64,000 nt of DNA from Warburgia ugandensis (Eukaryota; Streptophyta; Magnoliopsida; Canellales; Canellaceae), in assembly GCA_035236585.1 (NCBI GenBank), contig CP141136.1:54143136-54207135 (forward strand), given 5' to 3'. Positions 13,009 through 26,969 of this stretch are shown here, piece after piece. Position 1 is the stretch's first letter. Every line of letters starts with the position of its first letter. The notes under the pieces were generated by a model. It worked only from the letters and a program-made list of their open reading frames with translations, had not been told where the DNA came from and ran no database searches. A program made the position numbers and the translations under genes.

Positions 13009-13626
13009 CTTCTTTCTCTTCAGAATAAATCATATTAAAGTAATAAACATGCACTAAAATGAAATTACAAAGTAATAAACTAATGCAAACCCTAAAATGA
13101 AACAAATATAAAATATGCTGCATATATGCAATTACACCACCAAATAATAATGTAAAAGTATTTTAATTATACAAATCCTAAGTTAGAAATTACAAGAAGT
13201 TAGGACTGCTCACAGTGGGGTTCTGGATAAAGTCTTCTTATACAAAGATAGGACCATTTACATTCCACCTCCACTTCCATGTTATGATGGTCCACCCTTG
13301 ACCTGTATTATTACAACCTTTTTAAATAAATTATGATTCAATAAAAATTACAATTATCCTCACTACAATTTATTCAAAATAAAAATTTAGCTATACTAGT
13401 TGAGGTCCTCCTTTAATTCCTTCTCCAATTTCTTGCAAAATAAAAAATAGAAATAAGTATCAAATTTCAGAAAATAGAGTGATTATGTGCTAAAAATGTT
13501 GAAAAATGTACCTAAAAATTCCTAGGTTGCTAAATAAATGCAATTCATAAAATTTTAAAAATTTTAATTTATGAAAACTATGTTGTGAGTCCTTAGTAAA
13601 GGCACAATTTTTTTTTTTTTTTTTTC
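12246..13626. other. 5' untranslated interior of the Athila-like element
   Basis: Between the gag remnant and the 5' LTR (sense is minus). It contains a 30-bp (CT)n tract at 12,977-13,006, which produces the RERERE residues of the frame at 12,827-13,123, and an 18-T run at 13,608-13,625. I see no gene and no clear primer-binding site. Confidence 0.5.
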
Positions 13627-15503
13627 TCCAAGTGGACGAGCTATTATAGTATGCAAGTACGAGTAGATCCCATGGGGACTCACTTAAAAGTTAAAGTTTA
13701 AATAAAATTTAAATTTCTAAAACTAATAAAAATTGAAGGAATTTAATTATAATACATTATAAAACTCAAATTTATTAATTAAATGAAAAGAACATAGTTT
13801 TGAATTTGAACAAATAGGAACTAAATAGAATAACACACTAAATTCAACTTCCCTAGCTTGATCGTTATGTCACATAATGAATTTCTCCATATTTAATTAC
13901 ATCCATCTTGATCAACCCTCACCAATCCATCACTTATCTCTAATTACTGAGTCAATGGTTAGATTAAGCAAAATTTTTGAAAACTTAATGATCTTGATCA
14001 ATGGAAGAAATTGAGATTTGGATGGCTTAGATTGATTGATTGTCTAGATGTAAGATCAAAGACAATGGATTAGTTAAGAATTAAACTGAGATGAAGGTCT
14101 GAAAGTTGATTTAACATCTAAAGAGAAATAGAGTAGGAATGAAACTGGTCCTATTGGTTGGTTCGGTTAAAACCAGACATGGATTAATTTCGAATAGTTT
14201 AGCGATTTTCTAAGAAAAGGAAAAATAGGGAATAAGACAAACATGATACAAAAGGAATTAAAATAGAGGAGGAATAGGTAGAAATTGTTTTTTTATTTTT
14301 TATTTTTTTGAAATTTTCTTTTAATCTAAGAAGAAGAATAACACAAGGAGTTGTTTGTTTAAACGGCTAAGGCAAAGGAGACAAAAAAGTAATGTGGTGA
14401 AACCCGAGTTTGGTTTTAACCAAAACTAAGGAAGATTGTAAAGAAGATAGAAATTGGGCAAAAACTGGTTGGAATCAATGAAAAAATATGATTGGAAACA
14501 AGGAGAAATTTTAGTAAGTAAAACAAGGAAATTTGCAATGAAGAAATAGGATGGAAATGTGAGAAGGAAATAGGGGAGGACGTGAAGAAATATGAAAGAA
14601 AACTGAAATGGAAACAAGGTAAAAACAATGATAAAAACTAGGGTTGAGAACAATTATGAATGACTCGAAAAATGGGGATTGAACTAGAAGGGAAAACCTA
14701 TGACTGAATTAGAGAGGGAACACATGATGAACAAACAGGGATTGAAACTACATTCAAACAAGGAGAATCATATTGATTAATAGAGAGAAAACAATGAAGA
14801 GAAAACTGATTAGGAAACAAAACAAAAATCATGGTGGGAGAAGATTGAAAAACAAAGAAAAAACAATGGTGAGAGGGAGATCTAGGAAAGAGAAGGTAGA
14901 GTGATGGTTAAGAGAGAAGCTAGAAATAAGGTTGGGATGGTGAAGATCTTTCCTCGTTTAAGGCCTCTTCTTCTTTATATATGTATTGGAATCTCCTTCT
15001 AAGTCTTCTTCCTCTACATCTCTTCTAAATAGGGCTATCTTTAAAATTTTAGTTCCCCTTTAGTTTTTAGCCTTTTCCCTTAATAGTTTCCTAATTGTCT
15101 TCTTACTTTTAATCTCTTTTCCAAGAGATAAGAGATAATCCTTATCATGCTGAAGCCCTACTTATCTCCTTAAATTCATTTTCTATCCTTCTATCCATGT
15201 ATACTTCATTTCCATTGGCCTTTGGAGGGTGATAATGATCTAGTACCAATTAGCTCTATTTGAGTCATCCAATTCTATTCTAGTTGATCTACAACACATA
15301 AAACACAAATAAAATGATCTTAACCATGATTTAATCATCTAATTAGCTCCAATGATCATCTAGCCACTAGGTTTTACCAATTGATAGTTATATGATCAAT
15401 TGGAGCAATAATCCACATTTAATCTAAAAATTCAAAATTGTTTAATTAGATGATCTATCATGATGCTAATTTAAAGGAATTTTAGTTAAATTGACACTCA
15501 ACA
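13627..15503 (-). repeat. 5' LTR of the Athila-like element
   Basis: Partner of the repeat at 2,975-4,978. In sense it starts TGTTGAGTGTC. Its inner end reads CACTTGGA where the left copy reads CACTTGCA, so the terminal CA has mutated. An 18-base T run (13,608-13,625) lies against its inner edge, where a primer-binding site would be expected, and I see no tRNA-complementary motif there. The same purine-rich block as in the other LTR lies at about 14,200-14,960. Confidence 0.88.
14974..14982 (-). promoter_or_regulatory. Possible LTR TATA box
   Basis: In the sense strand of the 5' LTR the sequence TATATAAAG appears, a good TATA-box match. The matching position in the 3' LTR (about 4,453-4,465) reads CTACATATGTATAGG on the plus strand and has lost it. 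Position within the LTR suits a U3 promoter, but there is no transcript evidence. Confidence 0.35.
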
Positions 15504-17091
15504 GCATCATTCACCCTTCCATTACATGTAAGAAGCCCCCATCTTCCCTCCTTTTCCATGCTTCCTTCACTAGACTTTGCATGCATACCTCACTCTTGCA
15601 TGCACCTCTCTCTTACGCACATCTGTTTCATGCATATCTCTCACTTACACACATAGATTTTGCACACACACTCCATATTTCAATTGCATTCCATTGTGTC
15701 ATCTTTCCCTTCTAATTTTTCTTCTTCTATTTTATTTTGCTTTTGTGATTTGGGATTGTAAGGAAAAGAAAGAGAAGCATTGTGCCCTTCTATGGAAGCC
15801 AAGAACTCCTTCCAATCCTAAAGAATGGCTAAGGAAAGAATCAAGTCCTTCCAAAAAGCGATCCAAATTTCTAACTAAAGGCTTCATGTTGAAGAGTAGG
15901 ACCTCTTCCAGGGTAAAATGCATAGCACCTTCACCCATATCCTAAGGCTAGAATAGGCGAGTCCTAAACCAAGGGACACTATCTCCCTCTTATTTTTATT
16001 TTCTTCTAATTCATTTTTAAGTAAGGAAGCCTCCTCTATGGCTAACTCTTCTTTAAGATGAATGACCTCTAATCCCTTCTCTGCCTCTCTCCTATCTAAA
16101 GCTACCCTCTGTTTTGTTTCATACTTCCATTACATCTATTCTTTTATTCTATAAAGGGTGGTGGTCTTTTAAGAAAGGTTTTAGGTGCCTCTTTTCTTTG
16201 GCTACCATAACACTTCATTACTAAGGATCATTGGAAAGGGACTTAAACTTTTAGCTTGTGGCATGTTGGGTTAAGGAGATGAGAAAAGCTTGGAGACAAC
16301 TTAGTGTAACATGGGTTGAAGAGAAGTGTACAAGCACTTGTTGAGTGACACAATAAGATAGCTGTAAAGAAAAATTCAAGCCTAGGAAAGAAGAGGTCAT
16401 GTAAAGAGCATAGTTTTGTGACACAACTAAGGACTCCTACACTAGACACTTTAGAAGGTAGTTTACTTGCTTTATGTCTTTTCCTTTCTTTATTTGCTTA
16501 TGTATCAATTCTTTGTAAACATTACTTAATCAAAGTTTCCTCTTATTTGTAGTTAGCTTACTTTCTTTCCTTTATATCTTAGTTAGTTTTTTTACTTTGT
16601 TTTATTTCCTTGTTTGGTTGCTTAGTTTATTCACTTAGATATCTTTATTTCCTTGAATGTTGGCTAGGTTAAAGTAAAAGTAACTTGAACTTTAGTTAAA
16701 ACTCCTTAAGGTGTCATTGGGGGATTAACCTGTATTTTCTATACTTCAATAGAGTTGTGCACTTGTTGTAGTTATTTATAGCACATCACTAATCATATTT
16801 AAAAATGTTCTGTGTAAACAAGATGTCTAAAGATTCACTAAATAATAATAAGATAAGATTCTTTGGGATTAACTTAAAATTTAGCACATGCATACATACT
16901 AAATTGAATATTAGGCTCACTACTATCAAGATATAATAATGGGCCTATCATGCTTCTATATTTCATTAATAATTTACCTTTTTCATCATTATCTACCTTC
17001 AAGGATTGGCTCATTGGTGTTTCAATTGGTTTGGATTGCCCTATCCCAAACTTCTTCAGTGCTCAAAATACTTTCTCCCATTCTCCCTCAC
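15504..17091. other. Unassigned DNA between two mobile elements
   Basis: Pyrimidine-rich at first (15,504-15,720, many TGCAT and CTC words), then ordinary AT-rich sequence. Frames at 15,577-15,945 (plus), 15,732-15,938 (minus) and 16,243-16,449 (minus) match no family I know, have no supporting splice signals and overlap one another. I do not call a gene here. Confidence 0.45.
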
Positions 17092-18450
17092 CACTACTAG
17101 AAAAACGATATTAGTGATGGATTTTTCCACATCATTGACGACTTCCAGTGATGCATTTTCCTATCATTAATACCCTCGCCACAAATACTATCAGTGATAG
17201 ATTTTTTCTTCACTAATTTAGTGACAAAAATTTTCTTCACTGATTTGAAAAAAAATGTGGTACTAAATTAGAGAAAGAATTCCATCATAGACAGATTTAG
17301 TGACAAATTTGTCCATCACTAAAAAAATTTTAAGTTCTAGTTTTTTTAATTAAAATTAGTGGAAAAAACACTTTCATTAATATATAGTTTAAAAATATAA
17401 TTTTCCATAAAAATACCAAGAATAAGTATCTATTCCCAATGATGACACATTTGATCAAGAATAACCTCTCACATATCTGCATGTGAGACAAGGTTGTTAT
17501 ATGTCATGAATTTGTCACTGATTGTCATCTAAGAATTTAGTGGCGGATTATCTCCGTCACTAGCCCATCACTAATTGTTGGTGAGATTCAAAATTCTTTT
17601 GTCATCATTTATTGGTGATGTACAAAATTGTTTCATGACTAATTTTTCACTAATGATTGGTGAAGTACAAAATTCTTGCTTCACTAATCCATCACTACTT
17701 GTCCTAAAAGTGTAAGATATTAGTGACATAGTAATTGTGTCACTAACAATTTTGTAAAATCAAATTTTAATTTTTAATATATTACTAAAACATGTTAAAT
17801 AACATTGATATGCATTAACATGAAATGATTAATGATCATCAACATTCAATAACATCATCAATCATACACTTGGGCCATCATTGTGCTATTTGGGATGGAA
17901 CCTTTTGCATCTCCTCTTGTAACTTTGGGAACATACCAAGAAGTTTCCCTCGTAGCAATGCATCTCCTCATGCAACTCTTCACATATCATCATTTTTGAA
18001 TTTTGATGTTCTATGTAGTTCTTCCATATCTTCTATGGTTAGTTATTTTGGAGAGTTGCATTGATATTGAGATGTGGAGGAAAATGAGCTACTAGAGTTG
18101 GATTTTTCATAACTCCAAAGTCATACAATCTTCACTTTGTTGGGCCTCCAAGTGCTTCTACACATGCAAATGCATCAAAAGTCAACATTTGAGATAAATT
18201 CATATTTTTCTACATTCTTTTTAAAATCACTAGTTACAACACATATTATAGTTCAAAATAAGTAAAATGGTTATAATTAAATGATAAATGAGTTAATTTA
18301 CTTCAACTTACTTTGACTTGGCACCAATATAGACCCTACTTCTATTTTCTTATGAGTTTGGTAGAAACTTCAAGCCGAACAGCCTCTCTACCAAATTATT
18401 GAGATTACAAATGTGAAACATGATTTTACACTAAAGTAAATATGTAACTA
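17092..18450 (-). mobile_element. CACTA (En/Spm) transposon, left end and transposase remnant
   Basis: At 17,092 the plus strand reads CACTACTAGAAAAACGAT, a classic CACTA terminal inverted repeat. It is followed by about 650 bp of short subterminal repeats in both orientations (AGTGATGG, TTAGTGAC, TCCGTCACTAG, CACTAATTG), as expected for binding sites of an En/Spm-type accessory protein. The coding remnant at 17,860-18,420 reads on the minus strand toward this terminus. The opposite terminus (a CTAGTAGTG-type end) is not seen. A solo LTR interrupts the element at 18,456. Confidence 0.72.
17860..18420 (-). pseudogene. Transposase_24-like (TnpA-type) remnant
   Basis: Minus-strand fragments include FYQTHKKIEVGSI, resembling the THKKKDG segment of plant Transposase_24 (Ptta/En/Spm) proteins, and RLYDFGVMKNPTLVAHF after an in-frame stop, which resembles the later GRVYGLG-like segment. 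Later pieces are too decayed to assign. In En/Spm the corresponding protein binds subterminal repeats. Identification rests on two short motifs plus the CACTA terminus beside it. Confidence 0.42.
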
Positions 18451-18455
18451 CTTGT

Positions 18456-21093
18456 TGTGATGACCCAAGTTTTCACATGCATTTTTAAATACAATAACTA
18501 ATTCCTATGGCGGGATTGATCCTTATTTGAAAACAAGTTTATAAAACCAATGCGATGTAGCGAAAAAATATTTTATTTTTAAATTCATTTTGGAAACCCG
18601 GAGTCTCATTGACTTTCAAGATGAATAGGAAATTTTGAAAAATGAAGAAAACCATAAATATTTCCCAGGTCTATCCAGTCACAGCTCACAACCCAACTGT
18701 AATAAGTACAGATACATGTCCAAGAGGTAGTGAGTTTACTTACGTTCATACTTATCGCATCTTCATTTACTTGATCGTAGTATTAACATTTTTTGATGCT
18801 TCTTCTAATCCTGTGTGGAGCTAATATGTAAAAATAGTATATATGGGTGAGTATTCCTCATACCCAGTAGGTGATCTGATACTACTATTTTGAAAACACG
18901 GCAAGCAACATGCATAATTCAAAGAGCTTTTCATGTAAAACATCAGTGATTCTATTTTGTGTAAACATGCATATTTGTGCATAAAATGTAAGCTCATTGA
19001 TGCAATTTCAACCATGGAATCCGTATGCAAAGCTAGTCTTCTAAATATGACTAAAATTATAAAATAGAAATCAATAAATCCAAGTAATAAGATCTTGACA
19101 ACACATTAAACCAACGAGTAAAATATAATAATCATGAAATTCTTAAAATAGTCATCATTCAAAGCAAATGCTGGCATCACTATAAGTATCACGCACATGG
19201 TCTATCTCTCGGCGAATACATCACGCCGAGTGGTCACGAGTACTCGTCTACTACCATCTTAATGCTATATGCATATTGATAAAACTAAAATCATAGAGCC
19301 AACTATGCTCCTCCATAGGCTGCCTCATTTGGCAATCTGCCCACTTGGTACTCATAAAATTAGTTTAATGTAAGCAATTGCATTCAAGATCATAAAGAAA
19401 ATCTGCATGCTCATTATGCAAATATCATATCTCAAAAAGCATACTAAACATGGTCTTTAGAAATAAATCAATTAGATTTTGGAAATGCATTTGAAACTTA
19501 GAAGGATCAGACTACCTACCTCGAGCGTCGTTACTTAGCTTTCACTTAACTCACGTGCCTCTCCATTGAAAGTCTTAGCGTACCTTGGTGAAGTGTTGGA
19601 TATTATTTGGAAATAAGAATCCAAATATTATTTCCTATTTTATAGATCAACAGCTAGATCTTTACTATAGGTTATAGATCTCTTATTTGTGGGTTTCTAA
19701 TGGTTCATTTATTTAATTTAGGTTGATTTAGGTATATCGATCTCCTAATATATCAATCTATGAGTTTTGATCATTTTTTATCTTGCCAATCTACGAAATT
19801 TCTATGGTTTCTGGCTATAGTAATATATTATAGTTCTCTGATCCTAATTTTTATAGTCTCATTAGGTCCGCGTCACCGATACAAATGTAACGATTCTTTC
19901 GGATTGTTAATCGGAGTTATATAGCCTCCTTAATTGGGTTTTTAGTTCACGAATGAATTGAACGAACCAAAATCATCCATTTAGGGCCCGTGCATCATGG
20001 TTCCAGGGACGCCCGTGCATCTTGGTCGAATAGAGACTGCTTTTGCACACATGCGCATGCTTGAAAGATGTGCCAGGGTGTGCCTCCTGGAATGCGTTGC
20101 GCGGAGGTGTCTTCGTCAAATGCAACAGACGTCACAGCTCCCAGGTGCCCTGGTCGAACCAAGACCTATGCTTGCATGCCACGCGCTAGAAGGCCGTCCC
20201 AGGGGGCACATTCCTAGGCTCGCATTAGGCGCTGCATTCCCCGAACGTCTGGTTCGAATGAGTCGGGCCTGAACCCAGTTTTCTCCGGTGATTTCTGGCC
20301 GGGTAATACTAGATCCAGCATGTATCTGGGCCAGAAAAGAGGGGAAAACCAAGGGGAAAGAGAGAAAGAGAAGAAGAGGGGTACATAGGCAAAGATTTCG
20401 CATTTTGTTTGGGTCACCCAAACCCTATACACTGAAAAATATGAAGAAGGGAAAAACCCAATTTTTTGGTGAAACCAGAGGAAAAATGGGGAAGAAGAGA
20501 AAGGAGAATAGTTGGCCCAAAGGAAAGACCTGGGTCGGTGCCGAAAAAGTGCAAAGGAAGCTGGAGGAGGGGTTTTTTGATGTAAACCTTACCGGACCCC
20601 TAGCTCGAAGCAACCGAAGGAGGAGGAGATTGGATGATCGGAGAGGAGGGGGAAAGGGCTTTTTAAAGAGGGTGAAGGCAGTGCTGCCCAATGGCGATGC
20701 CGCCATTTCTTCCGGTGTCACCTTACAAAGGCAGTGCTAGAAGTTGGTGGCTGAAGGTAGGGGACGACCTGGAGGGTGTCGTTATCAAGACGACCCCCTG
20801 TGTTTTCAGCCTGTTTTGTTTTTAGTCCAAATTACTAAACTGCCTTCTGCCTTTCAATGCTTATAACTTCTTTATACGAACTCCGTTTTTAGTGCTCTTT
20901 GAGGTGTTGGATTCCATTTCAAGTGTAGAATCTAATGATATGGACATTTCTTACAAATTCTTTTGTTTTATATTTTAATTAAAATAAAACATCTAATATA
21001 GTTAATTCTATATATAATTTTACAATTTAAATCAATTTCTATTAATTTAGTAAAAGTGATGCAAAAATAGCATAACATGTTTGAGTCATTACA
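18456..21093 (-). repeat. Solo LTR, Tekay/Del-like Ty3/gypsy
   Basis: The segment begins TGTGATGACCC and ends GAGTCATTACA, with inverted-like TG...CA ends. It is flanked on both sides by CTTGT (18,451-18,455 and 21,094-21,098), a perfect 5-bp target duplication. No gag or pol lies inside, so it is a solo LTR left by recombination. I infer minus-strand sense because related LTRs in this window start TGTAATA and end GGGTGTCACA. A GC-rich block (about 19,990-20,760) gives long frames such as 20,288-20,740. These are not kept in the duplicated copy, so I treat them as non-coding. Confidence 0.82.
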
Positions 21094-21134
21094 CTTGTGT
21101 TGTGGAATATCCATGTATATTTAGTAAACCAAAG

Positions 21135-21156
21135 ATATATATATATATATATATAT
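21135..21156. repeat. (AT)n microsatellite
   Basis: About 11 AT units in the flank right of the solo LTR. The duplicated copy (about 23,084) has only about 4 units, so the array differs between the two duplicates. Confidence 0.85.
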
Positions 21157-21322
21157 CATTCTTTATATGTTACAATGTTTAGGCTAAGAACTATTTCTTA
21201 GATAATAGATGAAGTAACTAGATAATATAAGCCCAAAAAATATAGATACATGTAATCCAAATCACAATCATCGTAAATCATGCAATTTATGTAATGCATT
21301 TCAAAACATGCGAGCTATGCAT

Positions 21323-23160
21323 TCATAAAATCAGTTTAATGCAAGCAATTGCATTCAAGATCATAAAGAAAATCTGCATACTCATTTTGTGAATATCATA
21401 TCTCAAAAAGCATAGTAAACATGGTCGTTAGAAATAAATCAATTAGATTTTGGAAATGCATTTGAAAACTTAGTAGGATCAGACTACCTACCTCGAGTGT
21501 CATTACTTAGCTTTCACTTAGCTCGCGTCCCTCTCCATTGAGAGTCTTAGCGTACCTTGGTGAAGTCCTAGATATTATTTGGAAATAAGAATCCAAATAT
21601 TATTTCATATTTTACAGATCAACGGCTAGATCTTTACTATAGGTTATAGATCTCTGATTTGTGGATTTCTAATGGTTAATTTATTTAATTTAGGGTTGAT
21701 CTAGGTATATCAATCTCCTCATATATCAATCTATGAGTTTTGATCATCTTTGATCTTACCGATCTACGAGATTTCTATGGTTTTTGGCTATAGTCATATA
21801 TAATAGTTCTCTAATCCTAATTTTCATAGTCTCATTAGGTTTGCATCGTCGATATGAACACAACAATTCTTTCGGATTGTCAATCGGAGTTATATAGCCT
21901 CCTTAATTGGGTTTTTAGTTCGCGAATGAATTGAACAAACCAAAATCATCTATTTAGGGCTCGCGCGTCACGGTTCCAGGGACGCTCGTGCATCCCGGTC
22001 GAACCGAGACTGTGTTTGCACTCATGCGCATGCTTGAAAGATGCACTAGGGTGAGCATCCTAGAATGCGTCGTGCGGAGGTGTCTTCGGCGCGTGCAGCG
22101 GACGTTACAGCTCCCAAGCGCCCTGGTCGAACCAAGACCCACGCTCGCACGCCACGCACCTGAAGGCCTTCCTAGGGGCTTTCCTAGGCTCTTGTTAGGC
22201 ACTGCATTCCCCGGGATGTCTGGTTTGAATGAGTTGGACCTAAACCCGATTTTCTCCGATGATTTCCGATCGAGAAATACCAGAAAAAGAGGGGAAAACC
22301 AAGGGGAAAGAGAGAGAGAGAAGAAGAGGGGTACTTGGGTAGAGATTTCACGTTTTCTTGGGGTTGCCCAAACCCTATATGCCGAAAAATACGAAGAAGG
22401 GAAAAACCTGGTTTTTCGGTGAAACCGGAGGAGAAATGGGGAAGAAGAGAAAGGAGAATGGCCGGCCCGAAGGAAAGACCTGAGTTGGTGCCGGAAAAGC
22501 GCAAAGGAAGTTGGAGGAGGTGTTTTCCTATGTAAACCTTACTGGAACCCTAGCTCGAAGTAGCCAGAGGAGGAGGAGAAGGGATGATCGGGGAGGAGGG
22601 GGAAAGGGCTTTTTAAAGAGGGTGAAGGCAGTGCTGCCCAATGGAGGTGCTGCCATTTCTTCCGGCGCTGCCTTGCAGAGGCGATGTTGGAAGTCGGTGG
22701 CTGAAGGTGGGGGTCAACCTAGGGGGGTGTTGTTATCAAAACGATCCTCTGTGTTTTCAGCTTGTTTGGTTTTTAGTCTAAATTACCAAACTGCCCTTTG
22801 CCTTTCAATGCTTATAACTTCTTCATACGAACTCCGTTTTCAGTGCTCTTAGAGGTGTTGGATTCCATTTCGAGTGCAGAATCTAATGATATGGATTTCT
22901 TATAAATTATTTTTTTTATATTTTAATTAAAATAAAACATCTAATATAGTTAATTCTATATATAATCTTACAATTTAAATCAATTTCCATCAATTTAGTA
23001 AAAGTGATGCAAAAATAGCGTAACATGTTTGAGTCATTACACTTGTGTTGTGGAATATCCATGTATATTTAGTAAACCAAAGATATATATCATTCTTTAT
23101 ATGTTACTATGCTTAGGCTAAGAACTATTTCTTAGATAATAGATGAAGTAACTAGATAAT
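21323..23160. repeat. Tandem segmental duplication of solo LTR and flank
   Basis: This segment repeats 19,352-21,226 in the same orientation, with scattered differences and indels. It holds the distal ~1.7 kb of the solo LTR (ending GAGTCATTACA at 23,041), the target-duplication copy CTTGT (23,042-23,046) and about 115 bp of host flank ending ACTAGATAAT. A 96-bp spacer separates the copies. The offset is 1,971 bp at the left and 1,933 bp at the right. Because the flank is copied too, this is a DNA duplication after insertion and not a second insertion. Confidence 0.85.
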
Positions 23161-24627
<1,467 letters not shown>

Positions 24628-24824
24628 GCCCCTCTATTTCTTGCTTCAATGGTGGCAATATTGACAAAACCCTTCTCTCCCCATACCTTCTCCTCTTTTC
24701 TTCTCTGGAAATCCTATCTTTCTCCACCCAAGAATCCTCTCTTTGTGTCTCGTCTAGTGATGGACAAATCCAAACCTCCCCTCTCTCTTGATTCTCTTCT
24801 CTAAAACCATAAAACCCAAATGGG

Positions 24825-24826
<2 letters not shown>

Positions 24827-24922
<96 letters not shown>
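24827..24922. repeat. (CT)n microsatellite, 96 bp
   Basis: A second uninterrupted CT tract, about 48 units, in the same strand sense as the first and about 200 bp away. The DNA between (24,625-24,826) is also pyrimidine-rich (CTTCTCTCC, CTCCTCTTTTCTTCTC), making roughly 415 bp of near-continuous strand asymmetry. Confidence 0.97.
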
Positions 24923-24923
<1 letters not shown>

Positions 24924-26969
24924 ACGGTGGCTGATTTCTCAATATAGATGTCAATGCATTTTGAATGTCCCAAGAGGAGTAGATGTTGACAAATGTCCTG
25001 AGTAGTAGGCACCACCTTCTTTCAATTATTGATGATAATACTTTTGTAGATTTAAGTTATTAATCATGCTTGGAATGGCTTGGATAGGCTAGAGATTAAA
25101 TTTCATGCCCATAAATAGCTCTTAGCTTATTTTTTGGATGAAAAATCAAGCTCATCCATTTTTATTTAATTTTTTAAAGACACCAAACAAGTGGTTAGAA
25201 TCATCCAAATAATTTGATCTCTTGTAGGTTACCTAATTTCTATACTAAGAACATGACAAAAGACTTGGATTTTCCTAAAGTTATAAAAAGCAACATTTAC
25301 TTCTTGGGATGATTATGAGCATCTATTTTATTGGGACTATTTGCTCTTCAATTTTAACTCAAATTTTAATGCATTTTCTTTTTGAATACCTGAAGATGTC
25401 ATAAATTGCTTGGCAAACTCGAACTCCTCTGTCTTATAAATTAAGTATTCATGTAAAGAAATTTCCACACCTCTTCTAATTGTTGCTTGGAAACAACATT
25501 GAAAAAGGACACAAGTTAGATAGGCCTCACTTAGATAATCTAAATCATTTATCATGGGCCTGCCTTATGTAAGCTGTGGGCCAAATATCAGGTACCGCAG
25601 TCGAGAGACTGAAAGACATGCGGTCGGACAATTTTGTGCTAAAAGAAAAAGCAACTCTCCATTTAGGGACAAGAGACCGAGTTCAAGGAACACCCAGAAC
25701 TTCCATTCTTTGGAGTTCTCCAAGAATTGAGCACTCCATTCTATTTCTGACTCACAGTTTAGCTTCCAGGACTTTGATGCCCTCTTCCGAACTATAGTTA
25801 CCAGGAGAGCTGCCCGTGCTGACAACTTCAGTTGCGTCTTTCCTGAGTACCCCTGTCCAACTTCCTTCATAGACACAAAACTCTGATAATAAAAATTGGG
25901 CCATAAATATTTGATGGGTTGGGCTGATTGCAAATGAGGTCCATAATATAAATGAAGCCGATTAGTGCAGATGTTTACATCTGAATAACAGGTGGAACCC
26001 ACGATGGTTTTGCTTCTGGATTAGTTTACCCGTAAAACTAATAGTTTGGTTCCACATGCTTGTGTTCCACATATGTACTCTTATTGCATACTCTTAAAAA
26101 CTTCTCTGCTAGCTGCTCATGACAAGGTTCCAAATAAACAGAATTTTGTGGAAGTAAGCTGTTTGTTCCCCTCGAATAGCGAAAGATGGGTGTCAATGAT
26201 GAGTTAGGTCATTTTGAATTGAATTCAGAAGCCAATGTCTCACCATCAACGATGAGAGCTATATATGAAACAAGGACGGGAATTAATGTCAAGACTATGG
26301 CGGGAGATAAGAGAAAGATGCCTACTGACAAGCTTGGAATACTAATCTCTGGAAGAATTGGAATTTTGAAATTCCCTGGAAGCTCTAAGATTTGTTTGAC
26401 TATCTTCATTATATTGGGTTCTCCAACAAGAGATGTAATGTAGAGAAAACCCGCAGAAGAATAGTAGAGCGCCAAGATTGGATGAAATCAAGCTAGTGAG
26501 AAGGATCACGAGAAACGACGAACCCAACACAACCTTATCTTACGATCTTGACATTGTCTGAGGTCGTGCAAGTACTCAAACTGATCCTCCCATAGAGCGA
26601 TATGCCATGTCCAACCATTATGAACCCATCCATCATGAACATTTCGAGGTCGAATTGCAAATATTCTGTCAAATACACAAAACAATTTATGTAAGTGTTT
26701 GTGTAAATTTTGTTTAATCTTTTCGTTGGGACGCAATCAGCTAATTGTTTGATGTTAGTTCTAGAATGAGGATAGATATGGAATTTGAATGTTTAGGCAG
26801 CTTAAACTAGTTCAAGAAAGTTAGGGTCTTAATGAAAAAAATGGTATAAAATAAAAATGCAACATAGGAGGTGATTCTCAAGTAGTTGTTGTAGGTCCCT
26901 CTAAACTAATTATTGGTTACGTTTCTAATCCGCACTTGCATTGTTCATCCCCCTTGTTATTCCGTACCT
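24923..26969. other. Unassigned DNA with unrecognised minus-strand frames
   Basis: Two minus-strand frames stand out but I cannot name them. 25,565-26,002 (145 aa) has no motif I recognise. At 26,209-26,475 and 26,342-26,530, overlapping frames include hydrophobic stretches such as SVGIFLLSPAIVLTLIPVLV and SSFLVILLTSLISS that could be membrane segments. A decayed membrane-protein gene is possible. No splice pattern or start context supports an intact gene. Confidence 0.3.

Larger units (their letters stand above)
2975..15503 (-). mobile_element. Athila-like Ty3/gypsy LTR retrotransposon, decayed
   Basis: Two ~1.9-2.0 kb direct repeats (2,975-4,978 and 13,627-15,503) flank about 8.6 kb of DNA. 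Read on the minus strand, this interior carries gag, protease, reverse transcriptase, RNase H and integrase remnants in the usual Ty3/gypsy order. The protein fragments resemble the Athila lineage, for example LLDLGCSVNLLPY in the protease and SVFGDSFEACLDN in RT. Every domain is broken by stops and frameshifts, so the element cannot be autonomous. In sense the LTRs start TGTTGAGT and the left copy ends CACTTGCA. The bases next to the two ends do not match (TTTTT left, GCATC right), so no target duplication survives. The two LTRs differ at many sites, suggesting an old insertion. Confidence 0.9.

Noticed and set aside
20288-20740. 150-aa plus-strand basic frame (and minus frames 20,116-20,721)
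   Set aside because: They lie inside the solo LTR. The duplicated copy at 22,335-22,852 has the frame broken in two, so there is no sign of coding constraint; GC-rich DNA simply has fewer stops.
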